A stretch of 64,000 nucleotides of DNA from positions 62,001 through 126,000 of the forward strand of contig NZ_CP004389.1 of the NCBI RefSeq assembly GCF_000300235.2. Direction: 5' to 3'. Below are positions 23,713 to 32,961 of this stretch, piece after piece. Both the position numbers and the translations under genes were made by a program. The notes beneath the pieces were generated by a model that was not told where the DNA came from, did no database searches, and saw nothing but the letters and a program-made list of their open reading frames with translations. Positions within the stretch are counted from its first letter, which is position 1. Each line of letters starts with the position of its first letter. Source of the DNA: Thalassospira xiamenensis M-5 = DSM 17429 (GTDB lineage Bacteria > Pseudomonadota > Alphaproteobacteria > Rhodospirillales > Thalassospiraceae).

Positions 23713-24339
23713 TCAGTTTGAATTATCTCGACCTTGAACTGCTTCGTTTACGCGAATTGCATCTGGATGCGCGCCGATATCTGGTCGCTTCCAATTCACC
23801 AGCTCGATCAATTCTTCTGGAACCTCAGCCGCGCCTGGTGCAGTACACCGAAGGAAAGTGTCACCAAACACACGATGAACGTGCTCCCAGAACACCAAAC
23901 GATACTCCGGGGACATTTCTTCTAGAATCCAGTGCAAATCACCAATTGCCTTTTTCCAAACCAAAGCTTCAAAGTACAAAAGCTCATTATCTGGCGCGGA
24001 AGATCTCGCAATCCCACTGCCACAGAAAAAATCACAAGAATCGCCTGCCGCAGCACGCTCTTTTACCTCAGCAGCAGCCAGTTTAAGGCCAATCGCGATA
24101 CAGCTTTTGATATGGTTCGATGCCCACGTTTGGTCATAATCAAGCTGCATTTCACTTTGTTTCTTTTTCAGCGCTTCGATTTCCGAACGTAAGGCAGAGA
24201 TGACCTTCAACCCGTCATCCCTCTCTTTAACCACATTTTCGAAAACACGACGGTTCTCATTGTGGACCTTTTGTTCCCGCAATCCGGAAACAATCATTCC
24301 ACCAAAAAAACCATCACTATAATTGTCATCAAGTGACAT
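23713..24339 (-). CDS. Unknown protein with central coiled coil (208 aa)
   Basis: Start ATG 24339 is preferred because AAGGGG is then correctly spaced. Residues about 28-65 (ENRRVFENVVKERDDGLKV, then IEALKKKQSEMQ) form a coiled coil. The C-terminus ends DNSN with AAT TCA AAC TGA, which resembles the repeat-encoded tails of the array. Confidence 0.55.
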   Translation of the reverse strand: MSLDDNYSDGFFGGMIVSGLREQKVHNENRRVFENVVKERDDGLKVISALRSEIEALKKKQSEMQLDYDQTWASNHIKSCIAIGLKLAAAEVKERAAAGDSCDFFCGSGIARSSAPDNELLYFEALVWKKAIGDLHWILEEMSPEYRLVFWEHVHRVFGDTFLRCTAPGAAEVPEELIELVNWKRPDIGAHPDAIRVNEAVQGRDNSN

Positions 24340-24440
24340 CGGAAACATTTCCCCTTTTTCAACAAGAAGACGCAAAAGCTATTGTCAGTATATTTCCATA
24401 CCTAGTGACAGCCAACATCTAGATTTCATATACGCCTCAT

Positions 24441-27098
24441 CTAAGCTTTGCGATCACGCTCACCTCCGCCGCCATCTTGCTTGATTTCAACACCATTGTT
24501 CGAAGCACCCTCGGTCCCACTGGATGACCGTTTACCTTCGTCACTTGCTTCAGATGATGCGTTTGCGGCTTTCATCGCCATATCTTGCCCTCCACCCTTT
24601 TCGTGATTTCCAACAGTCTGGGTAGCAGAGACGTCTTTTGATGCGGCACCACCGTTTTCTGCACCTTCCCCGCCACCATCTTTCAGCTGATTGTTTGCTT
24701 TCATGCCCATTCCAAGCGCGGCCATTGAGCCACGATTAACAGCCTGACCTGAGCTGTGCGTGCCGGCCATGATAACAGCCCGCTGACGTCGGTCTTCATC
24801 CTCGTCACCGATTGTTTCGACGGCAACTCCCATCCAGCGCAATACTTTATCTGGAAGCCATGTCATGAACCGGAACGATCGCTCCGCAATCACGGCCAAT
24901 AGGCCCACAAACATGATTGCAAACAAAATTCTGGTCAACAGCCCTGCGGAATGACCAAGAAGGATGTCGTTTACGGCCCAATCCCAAGCGAGAAGGTAAT
25001 ATGTCGAGGCCATTGCAAAAATGCCCATGCCGCCATACAGCCCGCCCAACATAAGCGGCGGCCGGGCTGCAATATTCAGCAGGATTTCCCAACCCTTTTT
25101 GCCGCTTTCACCTGAAAGACCTTCACCATTCGGCATCAAGTGGGCAACGGCCCAGAACGAGGCGCCAATAACTGCTTCAGTGATCAGAATGAACCACCCA
25201 ACCACTGCAGTAGACCAAATCAGAAACGGCATTGCCGGGAGGACGAGGGCAAGAAAAGCAGCACCAGCAAAAGACAACGACAAGATAAAGCCGACGATCA
25301 TGCCGATACCAATTCCAAACGCACCGATAGGTGAGCCGCCACCACCTCCCGCTTTTCCAATAAACTTCCCCAATGTTTTCATTAAAGCTGCTTGTGGGGT
25401 GAAGTTCGCAAACGTTGCGGCCAGCGACACCACAACGTAAAAACCGACAATACCAAGCATAACATTCAGCCAGAAGTGACCGTAATGGACAAGCTCCCCA
25501 AGGGTATCGGCAAAATACTTTGCATCTCCATTTGAATAGCGTTCCTGGAAGCCTTTGCCAAATTCAAACATGGAGGCGATCCCTCCAAAGGCTGAGTTGA
25601 TCCACGCAATCGCGTCACCCATTATATCGGATAGAACATCACCAGTTTTGCGCTGGTCACGCAGGGTGTCACTATATGATCTGTCAAAGTCATAAATGGG
25701 GGTAAATTCGGGATCACCATCAACATATGCTGCGAGCCCATCAAACACGTTCATCGCACTGTTATAGGCGATATTGTTTACTGCCGGCCCATTGTCTGCA
25801 GGGCGAGGGGCGCGGGGCTCCTGGAATATGGGGGTATACGAAGATGCTTCGAATATTTCCCGGTTAAGCGATGAAATGGTCAGATAGTAGGAACCGGCAT
25901 GAAGCCAGCCTGCTTTTATCAATGCTTCTTTTAATTTGCTTGCCTTCTCAGAACTGGAACGCAATTTACTGATTGCCTCTTGCGATTTCGAGACAACCGT
26001 CGTTTCGTAGACAGCTATAGCTTTCTTATACGCCAAGTGGACTGCATTTATTTCCTCTCGTGTTGGCTTATAGTCACGTGTTTTGTTTGGGAATGACAAA
26101 GCGGCAATCTGATCCACTAGAACATCAATCTCGCCGCCAACCCGGAGCATTTTGCGAATTGCTTCTAGATGCGCATCGTAAATCGGCTGTGAAACGGTTT
26201 CCAGAGTGCTAAATCCGAAATCCGCGACTTCCTCTTTTCTGTCGATGCGCTGTGAAAACTCAATGCTTCCACACACACCAGGCTCTTTGTTTTTACCATT
26301 CTGTATGCGATCTGCGCCAATTCTGGTCACACTATACGAATCACCATCAACCGTTTCTTTCTCGGTCGAAGTTTCCTTGATGACAATGGCTGCCGGGGCA
26401 GGCGAGCTACCTCTCTCAATTAGCCAAAGCTGCCTTTCCGAATAGGCCAAAGTGCGCTGGCAAAGCATCATTTTTGTGAGACCGGCAACTGGCACGCTTG
26501 CATTGGGTGGAGCTGCTGCGCTGATTGAAACACCACCATCAATGAATTCTTCAATGGTCTTGGCTTGAATCCAATCTGTTACACCGATCGTCACCAGGGC
26601 GACTTTCATGAGCAAAACCTGAGCGACAAGATAGCCGCTCGGCAGGGGGACAAGACCAACCATTGCTACAGAGATTCGAACCGGGACCCACGTCGAAGAC
26701 CACTTCTTACCTAAAATCTCACCATCTGAAGATGTTTGGATCATCCCTACAAGAACGAAGTACCCAAGAAGGACACTTCCAAGCCCTGCAACTGCATAGT
26801 TCATATACTTGATGTAAACACCCAGAAGTGTCTGAGCATCATCAGAGCCTTCTCCGCCATAATCGACCAGGCTGCCAAACAGCATATGCAAATATCGCGC
26901 GGTTTCGCTGCTGCCGTTTTCAAGAACTTCGTCGGCAACATCCTGCATATCATTTGCGGCCTCGTCGGCCATATCCGTTCCGGTTGAAGTGGGCGGGTCA
27001 TCTCCAAGTGCCGCATATGTCGGCGATAGAGCAAAGAAAAACATGAACAACAGGGAGGCCAGCGTGATGAATACGCTTTTAGAGCGAACTGACATCAT
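24441..27098 (-). CDS. dotA: DotA/TraY-family polytopic membrane protein of the type IVB secretion system
   Basis: This 885-aa protein has a signal peptide (to about residue 29). A large periplasmic part lies between membrane helices near 90-120 and 150-175 and a cluster of six or so helices from about 530 to 760. The C-terminal 120 residues are Gly/Ser/Glu-rich and disordered. The segment YIKYMNYAVAGLGSVLLGYFVLVG, read in two halves, is typical of DotA/TraY. It is an inner-membrane channel component of conjugation. Its start overlaps the stop of the upstream gene. Confidence 0.85.
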   Translation of the reverse strand: MMSVRSKSVFITLASLLFMFFFALSPTYAALGDDPPTSTGTDMADEAANDMQDVADEVLENGSSETARYLHMLFGSLVDYGGEGSDDAQTLLGVYIKYMNYAVAGLGSVLLGYFVLVGMIQTSSDGEILGKKWSSTWVPVRISVAMVGLVPLPSGYLVAQVLLMKVALVTIGVTDWIQAKTIEEFIDGGVSISAAAPPNASVPVAGLTKMMLCQRTLAYSERQLWLIERGSSPAPAAIVIKETSTEKETVDGDSYSVTRIGADRIQNGKNKEPGVCGSIEFSQRIDRKEEVADFGFSTLETVSQPIYDAHLEAIRKMLRVGGEIDVLVDQIAALSFPNKTRDYKPTREEINAVHLAYKKAIAVYETTVVSKSQEAISKLRSSSEKASKLKEALIKAGWLHAGSYYLTISSLNREIFEASSYTPIFQEPRAPRPADNGPAVNNIAYNSAMNVFDGLAAYVDGDPEFTPIYDFDRSYSDTLRDQRKTGDVLSDIMGDAIAWINSAFGGIASMFEFGKGFQERYSNGDAKYFADTLGELVHYGHFWLNVMLGIVGFYVVVSLAATFANFTPQAALMKTLGKFIGKAGGGGGSPIGAFGIGIGMIVGFILSLSFAGAAFLALVLPAMPFLIWSTAVVGWFILITEAVIGASFWAVAHLMPNGEGLSGESGKKGWEILLNIAARPPLMLGGLYGGMGIFAMASTYYLLAWDWAVNDILLGHSAGLLTRILFAIMFVGLLAVIAERSFRFMTWLPDKVLRWMGVAVETIGDEDEDRRQRAVIMAGTHSSGQAVNRGSMAALGMGMKANNQLKDGGGEGAENGGAASKDVSATQTVGNHEKGGGQDMAMKAANASSEASDEGKRSSSGTEGASNNGVEIKQDGGGGERDRKA

Positions 27099-28066
27099 TC
27101 ATGTCCTTTCGGTGCTGAGAAATGCGGAACGAGGCGGCTGGGCTTTCGGATGAAATCTCGAAATGGAACAAATTTCCTGGTCCAAAGCTGATATGACGCA
27201 TGCGCATGCTTTTGCGCCAGACAGCTCGAAACAAACAAAAACGGTACAAAAAGGAGCCCGCGATATGGCTCGGCACCCACTAAAAAATGCAATAATGCCA
27301 TTGTGACGCAATACAAAGACGTCACGTAGAAAATAGCCGAAAGGATCGCTCTGGATCTGGCAGATCGCGCAACTTCAATATCTGACATTCCCTTGACACG
27401 TTGCACCTCGGCAAACGACAGAGACGTCCCCCGCGGCATAGCCACAATTTTCCTGAGCGGGAGAGATGTGAGCATTTTGAAGTTACTACGGAGACTGGAC
27501 GCGTTTGCGGCAATTCCCAATGTGCGGTCGACATAACTAAATGGGCGCAATAGGCCGCCGCGAGGCTCAAATCCTGTTAATGTTTCAGGGCCATCGATTT
27601 CGAGCTGACCAGAGAATTTCCCAACGATCTTCGATGTAACACTGGTTCCCCGAAGCACTGTTTTATGAGCCGTGACGTGATCAGGAAAGGATCCATCGGA
27701 CAAACCCTTGCAGAACTTGAGGCGAAGTGTTCCGCTGCAGATGAGGCCTTCTCCAATCAGCTGAATTTTCGACTTATCTAGGAGACAATCCCCCACGATA
27801 CGTACATTCTTACCGATCTCCACAATTGGCGAGCCAACAGCATGCAAGCTACCGTCCAAACCAAACTGATCGGGAATTTTCAGGAAGCGTTCATCAGGAC
27901 CAAGACTGCTCCATGATTTGCTGGATTCCAACATTTCCGGGCGCAGATCAAGAAGCCCTTGAACATTTGTCGGCCGGGCAGGACCATCACGACCTATCAG
28001 GTACAGCAGCAGATCTTCATAGTCTGCCGGCATAGTGTAGTCGGTACGCAATTCGGAAATACCCAT
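27095..28066 (-). CDS. Membrane protein translated with dotA (323 aa), unknown
   Basis: A soluble N-terminal 230 residues with repeating beta-strand pattern (VEIGKNVRIVGDCLL, GEGLICSGTLRL, TVLRGTSVTSKIVG) suggests a left-handed helix-like or similar beta fold. Two membrane helices follow at about 243-262 and 270-285. By position next to dotA it may fill the place of TraX in IncI plasmids, but I see no sequence support for that. Confidence 0.6.
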   Translation of the reverse strand: MGISELRTDYTMPADYEDLLLYLIGRDGPARPTNVQGLLDLRPEMLESSKSWSSLGPDERFLKIPDQFGLDGSLHAVGSPIVEIGKNVRIVGDCLLDKSKIQLIGEGLICSGTLRLKFCKGLSDGSFPDHVTAHKTVLRGTSVTSKIVGKFSGQLEIDGPETLTGFEPRGGLLRPFSYVDRTLGIAANASSLRSNFKMLTSLPLRKIVAMPRGTSLSFAEVQRVKGMSDIEVARSARSRAILSAIFYVTSLYCVTMALLHFLVGAEPYRGLLFVPFLFVSSCLAQKHAHASYQLWTRKFVPFRDFIRKPSRLVPHFSAPKGHE

Positions 28067-28091
28067 AACAAAAGCTCTATTGTTGGTAGCA

Positions 28092-28132
28092 ACAAAAAAT
28101 ATTGAGGAGCCCCGATCATTATTCGGGGCTCC
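28092..28132 (-). terminator. Rho-independent terminator after the 123-aa gene
   Basis: A 10-bp stem (GGAGCCCCGA with TCGGGGCTCC) is followed on the minus strand by a T-rich run (TATTTTTTG). It separates the 123-aa gene from the dotA pair. Confidence 0.7.
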
Positions 28133-28153
28133 ATTCTTGGGTTAAAGCTGGCC

Positions 28154-28525
28154 TTACATTTCGTACATCGATTCATCTCGCGCCGAAGAACGCTGCTCAT
28201 TCTGTGAGCGCGATGTCTTTAAACTTTCAACCGCGTGATCCGAAGTGTGCACGAAGCGGTCCCCGATAAATCCTTGAGGATCAATCGACCGGGCAGGATC
28301 AACCGACATGTTGTTATCGATTTCCAGGAAGCCGCTCGGCCGCTGGGTCTGAATATCATCGCTCGATGCGGCAACATCTAATGCAGTGCCAACACCAGGA
28401 GCAATCATATGCACGATCGTCGACAAAGCTTCCTTCAAACTATTGTTCGAAGCTTCCGGATCGTTATTCATCGGCGGCGGTAGCGACTGGATCATTTCAC
28501 GGTCAAATACACAAACTGTTGCCAT
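28154..28525 (-). CDS. Unknown soluble protein (123 aa)
   Basis: The start is ATG 28525 (MATVCVFDREMIQ), with GGAG six bases upstream. A longer frame from 28780 crosses the divergent promoter region and is rejected. Polar C-terminal half, no domain recognised. It diverges from the 186-aa gene. Confidence 0.5.
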   Translation of the reverse strand: MATVCVFDREMIQSLPPPMNNDPEASNNSLKEALSTIVHMIAPGVGTALDVAASSDDIQTQRPSGFLEIDNNMSVDPARSIDPQGFIGDRFVHTSDHAVESLKTSRSQNEQRSSARDESMYEM

Positions 28526-28540
28526 ATCCGCTCCTACATT

Positions 28541-28640
28541 ATGTATACAAAAAAACAGCAACACGTAACAAGATGTTCCTGTACTATAACCATAATACAG
28601 ATCAGATGTGTTACTGATCTTACAAAATACACATTTTCGT
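28541..28640. promoter_or_regulatory. Divergent control region with TATACAAAAAA motif
   Basis: The 126 bases between two divergent genes are AT-rich. They contain TATACAAAAAA (from 28544) and TACAAAATAC (from 28621), versions of a motif found in many backbone intergenic regions. Confidence 0.4.
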
Positions 28641-28651
28641 GGAGCGTTTTG

Positions 28652-29212
28652 ATGCTGCATCCCGACATTAGGTCGAGCGCTACAGATCAGTGGATAGGTA
28701 AACTTGAAGACAAGGTTCGCCGGGCCATTGAGAACATGATCCAAGGGGAACCGTGGACGCTTGATCTTCGCTCTGATCAAGAAGATGAGACTTCGAGCAA
28801 GGGCCGCGAACAGACACTGGAATCACTATCGTATCTCTTGACGTCGCTGGCATCAGAAGCCGAGATTCAAGATAGCGACATGCGAGATATTCAGATTATC
28901 ATTGCCTATCTCAGTGCACCTCGTCGATTTCAGATTTTTGAAGCCTTACAAAATTCAGCTGCTTTTGACAGCGGTGCTCGCTTGCTCCAGAAAATCGAGA
29001 CAACTCGACAATACTTTCGCTCTCAAGAAGCAGAGATTTTCGGCGATCAGAACGTCGAGGACACCGCTCGCACAATATTGCGAGACACTGTCTTGCACAT
29101 TCTTCAGAGGACAAGCCTGGCGTCTCTCTTCAATCCGGAACGCATAGCCAGAATTGCACGCATTGCGCGCGAGCAAATGAACCATCAGCACTCGGCACAT
29201 TCCAATAATTGA
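28652..29212 (+). CDS. Unknown helical protein (186 aa), transfer region
   Basis: ATG 28652 follows GGAG by eight bases. The protein is mainly helical with no signal peptide or membrane helix (LESLSYLLTSLASEAEIQ, TARTILRDTVLHILQRTS). By position it may be a cytoplasmic transfer factor. No family recognised. Confidence 0.55.
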   Translation: MLHPDIRSSATDQWIGKLEDKVRRAIENMIQGEPWTLDLRSDQEDETSSKGREQTLESLSYLLTSLASEAEIQDSDMRDIQIIIAYLSAPRRFQIFEALQNSAAFDSGARLLQKIETTRQYFRSQEAEIFGDQNVEDTARTILRDTVLHILQRTSLASLFNPERIARIARIAREQMNHQHSAHSNN

Positions 29213-29250
29213 AATGTTCGCTGAATGGGAGCCGACAGGAGTATTAGAAA

Positions 29251-29883
29251 TTGCCCCAGTTTACAAAAATCAGTCACAGGTTAAAGCAGACCATGCTCGG
29301 GTCTTCACTTTGGGCATCAGCAATGTTGTTGTCTACAGGTGCCATCGCATTTGAAGCTGGCGACGCGTTTACCATCACCGAGGCTTGTGACCCTGCTTTA
29401 CTCGAAGCCTCTCAGGAATCATCTGAGAAGGCTTCCGAAAAATTGTCCTCGATCCTGAGTGAAGTGATCGGGACCCCCATGAACATCGAAGAACTGGCCT
29501 GTCTCGACAACATGTTTTCGATGGACTTCGGACTGGGCGTAAGTATCCCGGGCATCGATGATATCATGAACGCCGTGCTGTCTAATGTCTGCTCTGCAGC
29601 TGAGGAAGCTTGGGGTGAAATGAATGATCGTCTAAGCAAATCACTGGCAATCAACACAGATGACTTCGAACTTCCCGGGGGCGTGCGCGTGCCTGGTCTG
29701 TCTGGAAATATCGGAACTGGCCTTGACCGCAATCCTAACGCTTCACTGTCCGATATCCTCAAGGGCAATGGTAGCGCCAGCGACATCATCAATATGGATA
29801 TTCCATCCGCCGAAGACCTTGGAGCTGAAACCTATGAAAATAGCAGCCGGTCAATTGAGTTGATGAAGGAAGCGCTGAAATGA
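29251..29883 (+). CDS. Exported protein of the transfer region (210 aa, TTG start)
   Basis: The start is TTG 29251, with GGAG 10 bases before it. A signal peptide covers residues 1-33. The mature protein has four Cys residues and a stretch of coiled helices (LEASQESSEKASEKLSSIL). Its stop overlaps the next start (ATGA), so the two periplasmic proteins are made together. Confidence 0.6.
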   Translation: MPQFTKISHRLKQTMLGSSLWASAMLLSTGAIAFEAGDAFTITEACDPALLEASQESSEKASEKLSSILSEVIGTPMNIEELACLDNMFSMDFGLGVSIPGIDDIMNAVLSNVCSAAEEAWGEMNDRLSKSLAINTDDFELPGGVRVPGLSGNIGTGLDRNPNASLSDILKGNGSASDIINMDIPSAEDLGAETYENSSRSIELMKEALK

Positions 29884-30827
29884 GAAAGATAATCTTTGCC
29901 TCCGCCCTCTGCCTTAGCTCCGCTTTGACACAGCCTGCCTGGGCAACCGGCATCCCAACAGTCGATGTGTTGGCAGTGCAGGCCTCCGAGCTCTTCCGCA
30001 TGTTCTCTGGAGCACTTCAGTCCAAACTCGCCAACGGTCAAGTGCTTGCAGATTCAGATCTCGCAAAGCGCGAGCAAATGGCTGAAACGGTTCGTTCCTC
30101 TGTGCTATCGGTAGAGGGCTGCTATTCATCGACTGGCGCTCTCGCGACTGCCGCAGCAGAACAGAAATCCGCCGCTGTAGCTGTGACCGCTGAGAGCTGG
30201 CTGGTAGATCAGGCACGGAATGCTCTTGAAGATGAACCATACGGCTACAATGAACGTGTTTTTGCGCGCGATGCAGACCTGAAGAACAAGGACATGCAGC
30301 CAGTTGATCTTGTCTTGCAACAAGCGTCCCTGAGCGATGACGAAATGAAAGTTGCACTGGAGAGCCTGTCTGCATCAACTTCACCTCGAAACTCTGATTT
30401 CGGCAATATCGATAACGATATGGATGCCCGTGTCAGAAAAATGCGACATGCATGGATAACAAGCCCGGCAGTTGTTGTGTTGTCTCAGCAAGCTGAAGCC
30501 GTGAGTGCCGATGAATGGCGGAAAACCTTGTCAGCTATGGGACATATATCGGAAGATGCTTTTGCCAACTCCGATAAGCTCAGCATGGTTGAGATTTTCG
30601 ACTATCTGGTGAAATCCCGCTACGGTGGCGCCGGATATTACTCCAAAACACTATCGGGCATGATCACCACACCCGAGCTTCTAAGAGAGTTAATTCGCCT
30701 GTCTTCCATAAATCTGCGAGTTAACTGGGAACGCCTGGAACTGGAAAGAGCTCAAGCGCTTGCGCAGGCGGTCAGCTCATCGAGCGAATTCTCCGAACAG
30801 TTCTCGATACCAGTCAGTTCTGATTAA
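29880..30827 (+). CDS. Exported protein of the transfer region (315 aa)
   Basis: A signal peptide (to about residue 22, QPAWA) precedes a helical mature part with one internal region MVEIFDYLVKSRYGG near 245. It is probably periplasmic and linked to the pilus or channel. Family not recognised. Confidence 0.6.
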   Translation: MRKIIFASALCLSSALTQPAWATGIPTVDVLAVQASELFRMFSGALQSKLANGQVLADSDLAKREQMAETVRSSVLSVEGCYSSTGALATAAAEQKSAAVAVTAESWLVDQARNALEDEPYGYNERVFARDADLKNKDMQPVDLVLQQASLSDDEMKVALESLSASTSPRNSDFGNIDNDMDARVRKMRHAWITSPAVVVLSQQAEAVSADEWRKTLSAMGHISEDAFANSDKLSMVEIFDYLVKSRYGGAGYYSKTLSGMITTPELLRELIRLSSINLRVNWERLELERAQALAQAVSSSSEFSEQFSIPVSSD

Positions 30828-30850
30828 CACCAGCGCCCAATAAAAAAAAC

Positions 30851-30887
30851 GCAGGAGAACCTAAATTGTCTCCTGCTTTTTTTGCAT
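30851..30887. terminator. Bidirectional terminator
   Basis: GCAGGAGA and TCTCCTGC form an 8-bp stem followed by seven T. A run of A before the stem serves the opposite strand. It separates convergent genes. Confidence 0.85.
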
Positions 30888-30896
30888 TTTTCATAG

Positions 30897-31256
30897 TCAA
30901 TTAAGATGAGCGTGGGATCCGGGGTGCCCAAAATCGACATTATCAATAGACTTTTCAATGGACCATGGATTGTTGTTGAGCGTTGAAAGTTGATACTCAA
31001 TGAATCTCTTTTCCGCCAAAAGTTCTTCAAGGCGTTTTTTAACAAATGCACGCGCAGTTGAGGTTGGGGCCTCGCTAACCTGACAACGCATTCTACCGAT
31101 GTCGTAGGTCACGATATTGACGCGCTTCTGAAGCTCACGCCGATAGGCTTCCAAATTCCCTTGTTTTGAAAAACGCGGAGAAAAGTCTCCCAGCCGGACT
31201 TCGCGCTTTTTGTTTCGCCTGCGATCGTTGCTCCCTTTCTTGAGACCAGCCGCCAT
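30897..31256 (-). CDS. Small basic protein (119 aa), unknown
   Basis: Start ATG 31256 follows AAAGGTG. The N-terminal 30 residues are very basic (KKGSNDRRRNKKREVR), as in nucleic acid-binding proteins. The remainder is helical. Possibly a DNA-processing accessory factor. Confidence 0.5.
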   Translation of the reverse strand: MAAGLKKGSNDRRRNKKREVRLGDFSPRFSKQGNLEAYRRELQKRVNIVTYDIGRMRCQVSEAPTSTARAFVKKRLEELLAEKRFIEYQLSTLNNNPWSIEKSIDNVDFGHPGSHAHLN

Positions 31257-31288
31257 GACAATCACCTTTTGATTAGATTGGAAAACAC

Positions 31289-31328
31289 AAAAAAAGACCA
31301 ACCAAAGGTTTGCGTACCTTCGGTTGGT
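31289..31328 (-). terminator. Rho-independent terminator after the DsbC-like gene
   Basis: ACCAACCGAAGG pairs with CCTTTGGTTGGT (one mismatch), followed on the minus strand by CTTTTTTT. Confidence 0.8.
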
Positions 31329-31335
31329 AATCGGA

Positions 31336-32796
31336 TCACTGCTGTTTGCGAAGTGCTGCTACAAGCTTTTCGGGATCGTAGACTTGCGAGAGAAAGGCGA
31401 CGATGTCTTTTGGCGCGCCCTCCACAATTGTCGGCTGCCCATCTTTGCTGACAAATGTGATCAGGGGGGAGACCCGCAAATCGAACTCATCCATAACCTG
31501 ATGAGTTGCGTATATTTTCTCACGCGAAGATTCGGTCAGCTGCGTGATTTGCGAATTGGCTATAGAGCCATTCATAACCTGCGCAAAAACGGCAGCCGGG
31601 TCTTTTGCGTCAAGAATTGTTGCCGCAAGACTTACAGATGCTTCATCCTTGAAAGCGGCCATCGACACATTCAGGCGAAGCATCTTCTTCTCCACCAGAA
31701 CCCGAACTTTATTCCAGAAATCATGGCAATAGGGGCATTTTGCATCGATGATGATGTTGATTTCTGGGATATCCGGACCTTCACCACCCACTGAAAAGTG
31801 AGAAATTTGTGAAAGCGCTGCAAATTTACGCGCTTCTGCACTTGCTGCAGGGTCATCAACCTGATCAGGCTCCTGAACCCCTTGCTGTTCCTCTTGAGAA
31901 CTTTCGGTTTCAGGATCATTTGCCGGTCGAGCGATTGGCGCGGGATCGCCAGAGAGCAGAGCATCCAACTCATTCGCCACCCGGGCATCTACCGCAGAAG
32001 CGTCCGATCCGACAGTTGCTTCTGCTGCAGATTGTTCGGCTACAATCTTTTCGACACCAAATTTCTGGCCATCAATCAGCTTGGTGATTTGCATTTGGGT
32101 GACGTTGTCACCATCAAGATCATAAGCCGTTCCAACAATGACAGACTTTCCACCTTGCGGCAGATAAATTGTATTGAATCGGTTCTGGTTCTCACCAGGT
32201 ACGGCATACGGAAAAGCAATTGTTCTGAGCGTATCAAGGAAGCCCAGATCGAAATACATTTTGAAATCAAGAATAGACTGGATGATCTCTTCCTTGCCAA
32301 ACTTCGTGTCAGCATCGGAAACAAGTTCACCGCCAGACATTGCGACCAGTTGCATACGGGAGATATTGCGGCCATCTGCATCAATCATATAACCGTCAAT
32401 TAAATATTGCCCGTTAGGGCTGACATATACAGTTTTGTATATGATTTCCTTGTCTGCTTTTTCTCCCTGAATTCCCGAATACAGGAATCCGTCGATACCA
32501 TCAAATGCGCCCAGATAAACAACCGTTCCCTTTGCGCTAAGTGCCTTCATTGCATTTTCTGTAGAAGGTCCAAACCTGAATTTGCGCGGCTTCGACGTGG
32601 TTTCTGCAACCAGAGCACTTGATGACAACCCAATGGACGGGGAGCTATTGCCAGAGGGAGATTGTGCTTTCAAAGCGGTTGCTGGCGGCACTCTTTCGAC
32701 ACCTGAGGCCAAGGCCGGCAGTGACACGGCAGACAAGCTGATCATGGCCGGGATCAGGAAGCGCGCAGATGGCAAGAATTTTCTGGGTTTATGCAT
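31336..32796 (-). CDS. DsbC/DsbG-like thioredoxin-fold protein with extra N-terminal domains
   Basis: Start ATG 32796 gives 486 residues with a signal peptide (to about 31). Two related beta modules follow at about 70-155 and 180-235 (compare YLIDGYMIDADGRNIS with VIVGTAYDLDGDNVT). A disordered acidic linker comes next, then a thioredoxin fold with the active site CPYC near residue 371. It is a periplasmic disulfide isomerase or oxidase that probably folds transfer proteins. IncI plasmids carry a comparable protein (TrbB). The doubled N-terminal module is unusual. Confidence 0.8.
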   Translation of the reverse strand: MHKPRKFLPSARFLIPAMISLSAVSLPALASGVERVPPATALKAQSPSGNSSPSIGLSSSALVAETTSKPRKFRFGPSTENAMKALSAKGTVVYLGAFDGIDGFLYSGIQGEKADKEIIYKTVYVSPNGQYLIDGYMIDADGRNISRMQLVAMSGGELVSDADTKFGKEEIIQSILDFKMYFDLGFLDTLRTIAFPYAVPGENQNRFNTIYLPQGGKSVIVGTAYDLDGDNVTQMQITKLIDGQKFGVEKIVAEQSAAEATVGSDASAVDARVANELDALLSGDPAPIARPANDPETESSQEEQQGVQEPDQVDDPAASAEARKFAALSQISHFSVGGEGPDIPEINIIIDAKCPYCHDFWNKVRVLVEKKMLRLNVSMAAFKDEASVSLAATILDAKDPAAVFAQVMNGSIANSQITQLTESSREKIYATHQVMDEFDLRVSPLITFVSKDGQPTIVEGAPKDIVAFLSQVYDPEKLVAALRKQQ

Positions 32797-32838
32797 CTCA
32801 ATTCCATCCAATACAAAATATCTGATTTGGATGAAGAG

Positions 32839-32857
32839 AAATACAAAATACAAAATC
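32839..32857. promoter_or_regulatory. AAATACAAAATACAAAATC motif between divergent genes
   Basis: A tandem TACAAAA run, with further copies at 32811 and 32903, lies in the 165-base gap between the divergent DsbC-like and helicase genes. It is a likely shared operator. Confidence 0.4.
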
Positions 32858-32961
32858 GGTCAACCCAAAAAAGTACATTAATTTATCAAAAACCGATTCT
32901 GGTTACAAAATTTTCGGCAACAATGATTTGAAATACACAAAATCAGACGAAGAAGGTTTCC

